This document shows positions 57,901 to 64,000 of a DNA stretch of 64,000 nt, piece by piece (position 1 is the first letter of the stretch; each line of letters opens with the position of its first letter). This DNA comes from Nematopogon swammerdamellus (taxonomy: Eukaryota; Arthropoda; Insecta; Lepidoptera; Adelidae): assembly GCA_946902875.1 (NCBI GenBank), contig OX336349.1, positions 19,429,891 through 19,493,890 on the forward strand, in the 5' to 3' direction. The notes beneath the pieces are model-generated. The model was not told the origin of the DNA. It ran no database searches and saw nothing but the letters and a program-made list of their open reading frames with translations. A program made the position numbers and the translations under genes.

Positions 57901-60084
57901 ATTTTAATTTGATGTTTTGTGATTAATTGAATTTTCAGGTGTAAGTAAAGGGCTAATATCCAAAATTGTTAAAGGAAAAGAACGCTGCAGAAGAAACACG
58001 TACAAAAGTCGCAACAGCTGGTAAAATAAGACAAAGAAAAATGGTTTTTTTCATGTTGATTCATTGGACCGTGGGGTCATTTGAAGAAAAGTTCATAAAT
58101 TTTATTCGGTGAGAAAAGAAATACCGAACTACGAAAGGCTTCTGGTACTGAAAAAATAAGGAAAAACACGAAATAACAGCTTGAAGAGCCAGTTATTCGC
58201 AAGAAAAAAAGAAAAAAAAAACATCCAAAACAATATGCCTGGGGTGTGGCCTATTGATCACGACTAATCATAATACGTGTACAACTGAAATCACAGCGAA
58301 ATCAAGTGATCATACTTATATTGTAAACCAGGATTTGAATAAAAAAAATGATTTTTGAGTACATACTCATTTTTCACATTGAAATTGCATCCTCTATTTC
58401 ACTATTTACGAATAAAATTTTTTGCTTATACCAATATTTGGTTTTTAGTTATTTTTCGCAAAATATACTCACATGCGTAGTTTAGATATCAAGTAATAAA
58501 ATCTATGGGGGGCTATGTTCAGCAGTGGACGTCTTGTGGCTGATAATTGTAGTAAAATAGCTATTCTAAATAGTCAACCAGATATTACGTAAAATATCTT
58601 GACTTAGGACCAGGCCATATCAACACGGCGCCGCCGCCACCGCGCCACCGTGACAACACCGTAGTAGTAGTAAAGTTCCGGTGCAATCGTGAATACCGCC
58701 GTTTTATTTGATGTTACACTCTAGAACCATTCCTTTATTAAGAATATCAATAAATCAGTATCAATATTGTTTGCACAAAGCAACATACGAACTGAACTGT
58801 TCGATAATGAAACATCAAATAAAACGGGGACATCCACAACACTGGCAACAATGAAACGATGGCAGCGCACCACTCAGTTCACAGATAACTTGGTCGGTCT
58901 GTACTGCACTGGCTACCTGGTTACCTGTCTAGATAGTCAGTGACATTTTGGCTTTTTATTATAAAGTAGTCATATGTTTTTTAAATCTTTTGAGAATGTT
59001 GTGATGTTTGGCTTTTTGTTTGTTTGAATTTTTGTTGTATTCGTAGTGAACTCTTTAAATTAAAAGAAATACCTAATTTCCCCAAAGTGTTCTTTTATTC
59101 AAGATCAGCTACAGACGAGTTCAATACATACTGTAGATTGAATAAAGTTTAACATGGGGCCGGTACTTAAAAACAATATTCCCACTGCATCTCTCCCCAT
59201 GCATGTCGTAAAAGGCGACTAAGGGATAAGGACAAGATGCCGTGCTAAAGGGCGACAGGATCGCCGCCTCTCACCTTGGCACGATACTTCCACCGAGTCA
59301 TGCAGCAGGTGGGTCTTCGTGCCTTACTTGCTGATTGATCGATTTAATCTTGTTCGAATACTTTGCGAAACGTGGTGGTCGGTGTTGTGCTGTAATTGAC
59401 CAGAGTTCTTGCAGCACAACACCGATTACTCTGCTTACCACGATTGTCGGGATTCAGCGTGTGTGATATCTATGTATGTATGTATGGTCCACAATGGCTA
59501 AGTTCCGGGAGCCTACGACATTGCAACTAAAAAAAATTACAAAACAATAGATTCAGCACCTTGTATGTTTTCATGAGATTGTTCCACATTTCTCGAAGGA
59601 ACAGTAATGTGTGGTCCCGAGGTATCTCGTGTAACCGCAGATACTTTTCCACTTCTCTGAAAAAAAAAGGACATTACATAAGAAAAAACGTACAAACAAT
59701 ATTGGTTATTCTTCACATTTTAGGGATTTTAACTTTATATCATTGGCATCACTAAATTGTTTATGGCAATGATATTATTGTAGGTAGGTCGAAAACTTCA
59801 TGAGTAGAGGAAAAAAATCCTTTTCCTGACCTACCTCCATATCATATCACATTCACATACAATCAACCTGACTTGCAACAACCAACCGGTGACAAAAGGA
59901 AATTAATCATTATTATTCGGAGCAAGAAGCATTCAAGAGACTTCCATTCATGGAATGAAACTAAGGTCAGAAATCCAATCATCATACAGTCCACTTTTCA
60001 ACGTTCCAAATCACCATTTTTGATCCTACGATCCGCATATTCTCGTATTTTCTGTGAAGTTTTCGGTAAAAGGTATTTTTTCAT
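54161..60084 (-). CDS. ZAD-domain C2H2 zinc-finger protein (multi-exon)
   Basis: Supported exons: 59656 (or 59654)-59560, 55830-55543 and 54919-54161, with a tentative first exon 60084-60003 (MKKYLLPKTSQKIREYADRR). The ZAD dimerisation domain is split between exons: CRVC with its LF.T segment in the middle exon, and DGLPDHICNEC with the FR.KC..SD segment in the last. An acidic/basic linker follows, then five Cys2His2 fingers, the first atypically short (CEVCGKTTQKIDEHMNQH), with TGER/SEKP/TDLRP-type linkers. ZAD fingers are a large insect family of DNA-binding regulators. With the tentative first exon the coding length is 1,224 nt (407 aa). The introns hold a hAT element and a dead transposase gene. 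Confidence 0.82.
54967..55345 (+). pseudogene. LINE C-terminal fragment in the ZAD gene intron
   Basis: IKKDIVTRIEKGMLRWFGHV, GRMDDRRLTKE and [20 protein letters not shown], an endonuclease/RT-type LINE 3' end, followed by (GT)n at about 55351-55371. Confidence 0.8.
55543..55830 (-). CDS. ZAD zinc-finger gene, middle exon
   Basis: 96 codons, phase 0 on both sides. Acceptor TTTCAG|TACAAA, donor GAG|GTCAGT. It ends KCRVCGGRTSGLNLFE...KLRVIGDVE, the first Cys pair and core of the ZAD. Confidence 0.85.
55925..57544. mobile_element. hAT-superfamily element (1.6 kb) with nested insertions
   Basis: TIRs CAGTGTTGCCA / TGGCAACACTG, 8-bp target duplication GTTTGAAC (55917-55924 and 57545-57552). Subterminal TCTCCTA/TAGGAGA motifs are repeated many times at both ends, as in hAT transposase binding regions. 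An RTE LINE end (56210-56420) and a dispersed repeat (56156-56205) lie inside. No transposase ORF. Confidence 0.88.
56210..56424 (-). pseudogene. RTE LINE C-terminus inside the hAT element
   Basis: The minus strand has the VGRRHEVCRRKA and EGRETGGKLKAYVQQ remnants of the RTE end, frameshifted. It must be younger than the hAT insertion. Confidence 0.7.
57722..58350 (+). pseudogene. Dead Tc1/mariner-like transposase gene
   Basis: ATG at 57722 opens MPKAIHSDARNIILKVK then a stop. Later fragments in other frames, GVSKGLISKIVKG and HVDSLDRGVI / RKVHKFYSVRKEIP, resemble the helix-turn-helix and following region of insect Tc1/mariner (IS630) transposases. Several stops and frameshifts; no DDE catalytic region recognised. 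Confidence 0.5.
58370..59150. other. Intronic stretch with weak inverted repeats
   Basis: It contains a GC-rich segment at 58625-58680. AAAACGGCGGTATTCACG-type sequence (58690-58710) pairs loosely with ATCAAATAAAACGGGGAC (58814). No gene recognised. Confidence 0.35.
59152..59480 (-). repeat. Dispersed repeat (25370 type, inverted)
   Basis: Begins GGGGCCGGTACTTAAAAACA and ends ATTACTCTGCTTACCACG, then (GTAT)n. It lies about 80 bp below the upstream ZAD-gene exon. Confidence 0.65.
59560..59656 (-). CDS. ZAD zinc-finger gene, upstream exon
   Basis: YLRLHEIPRDHTLLFLREMW and NNLMKTYK, acceptor TTTCAG (or the next AG two bases on), donor AAG|GTGCTG, phase 0 with the middle exon. The N-terminal helix-rich region has no recognised domain. 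Confidence 0.65.
60003..60084 (-). CDS. Tentative first exon of the ZAD zinc-finger gene
   Basis: ATG at 60084 opens 27 codons (IREYADRRIKNGDLE). The donor GAAC|GTTGAA is weak, and joins in frame only if the 59654 acceptor is used. Kept because the peptide is protein-like and the total then divides by three. Confidence 0.35.
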
Positions 60085-60556
60085 GGTATTTTATGGCATA
60101 AAACAAATTTTCAATTTGTCATTCATTTTTTTCAAGGTCATTCATTCGGTTATTTATTTTCTTGCCATCTTTCCGCGATAATGCCATTTAGTGTAAAATT
60201 ATAAATTCACAAAACCAGATAACTAAATAAAATTATTAATATTTTTTTACATTTTTTCATATCTTAATTTATGGTAATGTAGGTCAACCGGAAATCAGTT
60301 ATTCCGTGACTGCTTCACTCATAATTATGGTGACGTGAAGTTGGCAGCAAATTGTCTTTGACTGTAACCAAAGAGCATATAACTGACTAACTGACTGACT
60401 GTCATTCATGACGTCAGTCCGTAATTCCAGCCTCAGATACTGACTGTCAATGCTGTCAGCCAGCCTGTCATTTTAGTTTGTAAACAAACAATGTGTGTTC
60501 ATTAATTGGATATGTTGTGAATAATTTCAATTTGTTTTGTGTAATCATAGTGCAAA

Positions 60557-61069
60557 ATGAGTGCCTTTGTGGAATATAAGTTAGCGAAAAACAATTTAAG
60601 TGCGTTATACGATGTTTCGGTAGTGGCCAACCTCAAAGACAGTGATGTAAACATTCGAAATATTTTTCGCGCAAGGTATACGGACATTGAACAGTACAAG
60701 GCAGACTTCACTAAGGCTCATGTTTCCCTTGAAGCCAAGGCAGGAAAAGAGTTTGATTATGAACAACATCAAAAGGATTACGACGAGTTTATGAACAAGT
60801 TCTATTCCATAAAGGTATGTTATGAGGATTGTTTTGGCAACTCGCGTGACAGGTTAGGCACAGTCAAAAGTGAATCAAACTGTCTGCAACTACCAAAGTT
60901 AAAGTTGCCTCAGTTCAGCGGTGATGTTACACAGTGGCTAAGCTTCAAGTCAATATATGGTGGTTTAATTCATGACAATGCTAGTCTCAGTTCAGTTCAG
61001 AAGATGCACTATCTGGTGAGTAGTTTAGGCGGATGCAGCAAATTTAGTAAGGCATTTGCAAATCAGTGA
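60557..61069 (+). pseudogene. BEL/Pao gag-like ORF, truncated by frameshift
   Basis: 170 codons with KLKLPQFSGDVTQWLSFKSI, the hallmark of the DUF1759 region. It stops at 61069. Homology continues from about 61056 in the +1 frame, so a single-base indel separates the two parts. Confidence 0.85.
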
Positions 61070-64000
61070 TGGTAATTACATTGTGGCGTACGACCTACTA
61101 ACAAAAAGGTTCGACAATAAGCGTCTTATAGCGGATACTCACTTGGACATATTGTTGAGTTTGCCGAACATTCAATCAAAGGTAAACACTAACTTGCGTC
61201 AGTGTGTAGACAATCTGAAAGAAAATCTCAGGGCATTGGAGACGCTCGACATGCCTGTGAAGGAGTGGAGCTTCATCCTTCTTCATATAATGCTGAAGAA
61301 AATGGACGTTCAGCTGAGGAACGCATTCGAGTTACATGTGAGTGATTTTGAAATTCCTAACTTTGAAAAATTGATTGAGTTTTTGGAATCGCGTTGCAAG
61401 GCTATGGAGTGTTCAACAATGCAGGTTTTACCTAACAAAACGAAGGAAAATATCAATCATCAGAACCGTCCAAGATCCAGCTACGTGTCGAGTATAGCGG
61501 AGCTCTGTCTGTGTTGCAAGAAGGATGCACACGGGTTGCATTCTTGCCAAAAGTTTTTGGCTATGGCTCCGGACGCACGCAAGGGTGTCGTCCAAGAAAA
61601 CAGACTTTGCTATAATTGTCTAAAGCCTCACTCATACAAACAATGCAAGTCAAATAATGTGTGTAAACAATGTAAAGGATTCCATAATACGCTTCTACAT
61701 ATTCAAAGGGGTTTTGTTAATAAGCAAAATAATGTTCAATCATCATCTAGGGTCGATTCATCGGGTTCAGGTTCGGAAGTCAGTAATGGTAATGGTACGG
61801 CTGAGGTGTCGTCTCTAAGTTCCACCTTCCAGTCCAATCAACATACAAATAAGGGTTATACTACGGTCATGCTAGCAACGGCAATCGTACACATAATGGA
61901 TAACAAGGGCAAATGGCGTGAAGTTCGTGCACTGATCGACGAAGGCTCTCAGTACAGCTTCATGACTACATCGTGCGCTAAACGGTTAGGGTTACACGTT
62001 ACAGCGGATTCATTCCCGGTTTCACCGTTCGGTGTTTACCCGGTGAAATATGTGCATGGTAACGTCTCGTGTCAATTGAAGTCACGATTCAACAGCGCTC
62101 CAATATTCAACGGTAAGGTTTATCTCATGGAACGGCTCACAGCAGATCTTCCTTCTGTGCAACTGCCGGCAGATATGGTTCAACATTACAAAGGGTTTGA
62201 TCTCGCAGATCCAACATTCTACAAGAAGGGCAAAATTGATTTTGTTCTAGGGGCTGATTTTCGTGAAGACATTCATCTTAAATCAGATTGCATCAAAGTT
62301 CTTTCTCACCTGCCTTCTGTAGTCAACACTAGGCTAGGGTGGACAGTTTCTGGTTGGCTTACGGTCGATATGAAAATGGATGACATGGTTTCTTCAAATG
62401 TTTCATGCTTTCACGTGTCGTGCGAAGTTGACATTAATAAGTCAATTTCAAGGTTTTGGGAACTTGAAGAGCCACCTGTCTATAAAAAGGGCATTAGTCC
62501 TGAAGATGCCTTGTGCGAAGAGCATTTTCAGTCGACTCACACACGGGATGGGACTGGACGCTTCGAAGTTCAGTTACCGTTCAAGCATGATCCTCCTGAG
62601 TTGGGCAATACAAAGGAGCAAGCACTCAAACGGTTCTCGGCTCTCGAGAAACGCTTGAACAGGGATAAGGTATACAAGGAAATGTACACGGCATTCATGC
62701 AAGACTATGAAGATAAAGGTCATATGTCATTGGTTACTGAAGCAGAGCAAAACAAAGGTTTATACGTCATTCCACATCATGGAATTCACAAGGCGAGTAG
62801 CAGTACAACAAAATTAAGGGTGGTTTTTGATGCAAGCATGCAATCAGATAATGGTTTTTCTCTTAATGACGTTTTGCTCCCAGGATCCAAACTCCCGCAG
62901 GATATATCACATATTGTTTTAAGGTTTCGCGTTCATGAGGTTGTGTGTACGACGGATATTAAACAAATGTACAGACAAATTAACGTACACCCATGTCATC
63001 GTCCGTATCAACGGATTTTATGGCGTGACCATCCAAACAAAGAAATAAAGGAATACAGTCTGAACACAGTAACATATGGTGTTACTTCGGCGCCCTATCT
63101 GGCTATGCGTTGTGTACGGGAACTGGCTCTATCTAGTCAGGACCAATTTCCCAGAGCGAGTAGAGTTCTACTAAATGAAATGTTTGTGGACGATGTGGTC
63201 ACCGGAGCGTCGTCCTTAGAAGAAGCTCTACAACTGAGACAAGAACTCATTGCTCTACTTGCATCTGGTGGATTTGAGTTACGCAAGTGGTGCAGCAACC
63301 ACAAGGAATTTTTGTCGGACATTCCTCACGAACATCGGGAAGTACCATTAGACTTCAACATAGAAGGTGGTTACACTATCAAGGTGTTAGGGTTGAAGTG
63401 GAACTCTGAAAACGATTGCTTCATGTACGATGCAAAAATCGACGATAAGGTGTATACAAAACGTGCTCTACTTTCTAACATAGCACGATTATTCGATCCG
63501 TGTGGATGGTTAAGTCCTCTCACATTCATGGCTAAGTCCCTAATGCAGGAGTTATGGTTACGTCAGTTGGATTGGGATGAGGTGCCTCCACCGGATTTTG
63601 TAAAAAAATGGGTATCCTTTACAAAGGGTTTTAGCAATCTTCGGGAAATACGAATACCTCGTCATGTGTTTCCTCACGATGCAAAAGGGTTTCAACTTCA
63701 CGCGTTCAGTGACGCATCAGAAAAGGGTTTTGCAGCAGTGGTGTACATTCGTGTCACAGATTTTCATGGTGGTAACAAAGTGTTTCTTTTCATTGCCAAA
63801 TCAAAGGTTGCTCCATTGAAGCAACGATTAACTATTCCTCGCATGGAACTGAATGGTGCTTTTTTAGCGGCAAAATTGGTAAAATATGTTCAGAGTTTGT
63901 TGACTAATGTAGAGTTTGACAGCATAAACATCTGGTGCGACTCTACTATTGTCTTATCATGGTTAAGGAATCCAGTTCACTCACTTCATATGTATGAAGG
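61056..64000 (+). CDS. BEL/Pao pol frame (zinc knuckle, protease, RT, RNase H), open to the window edge
   Basis: An uninterrupted frame of about 980 codons. Zinc knuckle CYNCLKPHSYKQC with CKQCKGFHNTLLH; protease motif RALIDEGSQYSFM, where the family has D-S/T-G (Glu replaces Ser/Thr); RT blocks LRVVFDAS, TTDIKQMYRQI, VTYGVTSAPYLA and catalytic MFVDDVVTG. RNase H follows with LHAFSDASEKGFAAVV, IPRMELNGAFLA and IWCDSTIVLSWL. The integrase lies beyond the edge. Confidence 0.92.
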   Translation, partial: MQISDGNYIVAYDLLTKRFDNKRLIADTHLDILLSLPNIQSKVNTNLRQCVDNLKENLRALETLDMPVKEWSFILLHIMLKKMDVQLRNAFELHVSDFEIPNFEKLIEFLESRCKAMECSTMQVLPNKTKENINHQNRPRSSYVSSIAELCLCCKKDAHGLHSCQKFLAMAPDARKGVVQENRLCYNCLKPHSYKQCKSNNVCKQCKGFHNTLLHIQRGFVNKQNNVQSSSRVDSSGSGSEVSNGNGTAEVSSLSSTFQSNQHTNKGYTTVMLATAIVHIMDNKGKWREVRALIDEGSQYSFMTTSCAKRLGLHVTADSFPVSPFGVYPVKYVHGNVSCQLKSRFNSAPIFNGKVYLMERLTADLPSVQLPADMVQHYKGFDLADPTFYKKGKIDFVLGADFREDIHLKSDCIKVLSHLPSVVNTRLGWTVSGWLTVDMKMDDMVSSNVSCFHVSCEVDINKSISRFWELEEPPVYKKGISPEDALCEEHFQSTHTRDGTGRFEVQLPFKHDPPELGNTKEQALKRFSALEKRLNRDKVYKEMYTAFMQDYEDKGHMSLVTEAEQNKGLYVIPHHGIHKASSSTTKLRVVFDASMQSDNGFSLNDVLLPGSKLPQDISHIVLRFRVHEVVCTTDIKQMYRQINVHPCHRPYQRILWRDHPNKEIKEYSLNTVTYGVTSAPYLAMRCVRELALSSQDQFPRASRVLLNEMFVDDVVTGASSLEEALQLRQELIALLASGGFELRKWCSNHKEFLSDIPHEHREVPLDFNIEGGYTIKVLGLKWNSENDCFMYDAKIDDKVYTKRALLSNIARLFDPCGWLSPLTFMAKSLMQELWLRQLDWDEVPPPDFVKKWVSFTKGFSNLREIRIPRHVFPHDAKGFQLHAFSDASEKGFAAVVYIRVTDFHGGNKVFLFIAKSKVAPLKQRLTIPRMELNGAFLAAKLVKYVQSLLTNVEFDSINIWCDSTIVLSWLRNPVHSLHMYE

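Larger units (their letters stand above)
60557..64000 (+). mobile_element. BEL/Pao LTR retrotransposon, 3' part beyond the window
   Basis: Domains in order: gag-like DUF1759, zinc knuckles, DUF1758-type protease, Pao-type RT and RNase H. This order and the sequence types define BEL/Pao. The 5' LTR is not delimited. TTGGCAGCAAAT at about 60340 could be the primer-binding site. The element reads opposite to, and close upstream of, the ZAD gene. Confidence 0.92.

Noticed and set aside
60220..60556. 5' LTR of the BEL/Pao element
   Set aside because: A primer-binding-like TTGGCAGC is visible, but the matching 3' LTR lies beyond the window, so boundaries cannot be set.

Overview
The window looks like nuclear DNA of a moth or butterfly (Lepidoptera). 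It has an intron-rich animal gene whose introns are packed with transposon families I associate with Lepidoptera: short retroelements with tRNA-like heads, RTE, jockey/CR1 and R2/NeSL-like LINE tails, hAT, PIF/Harbinger and Tc1/mariner-type MITEs, a Ty3/gypsy element and a BEL/Pao element. Species cannot be named from the sequence alone.

The backbone is one minus-strand gene, mitochondrial RNA polymerase (POLRMT). It runs from its ATG at 47024 to its stop at 5751. I could place 26 coding exons with consistent splice phases, giving 4,284 coding nt (1,427 codons plus stop) if one of two duplicate exons 14 is used. An Arg-rich mitochondrial presequence, PPR-type helical repeats and the complete single-subunit (T7-like) polymerase core are all present. 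Almost all of the remaining 37 kb of the gene is intron filled with mobile elements. Two exons of this gene are locally amplified: exon 14 (two copies) and the 3' part of exon 24 (three copies of a 152-bp unit), the exon that encodes the catalytic motif-C aspartate.

Left of POLRMT (1-5750) is the probable 3' end of another plus-strand gene (open frame 3-305), followed by foldback elements and retroelement debris. Right of the POLRMT start lies a young, nearly intact Ty3/gypsy LTR element (47683-51940, TTAAG target duplication, LTRs differing at one base). Next is a second minus-strand host gene, a ZAD plus C2H2 zinc-finger protein (54161 to about 60084), with a 1.6-kb hAT element and a dead transposase gene in its introns. 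The right edge is a BEL/Pao retrotransposon (60557 to beyond 64000) with one frameshift.

POLRMT transcribes mitochondrial DNA and the ZAD protein is presumably a nuclear DNA-binding regulator. Nothing in the window links their functions. The most striking signals are the exon amplifications inside an essential polymerase gene, and well-resolved nested insertions whose target duplications can be read directly.
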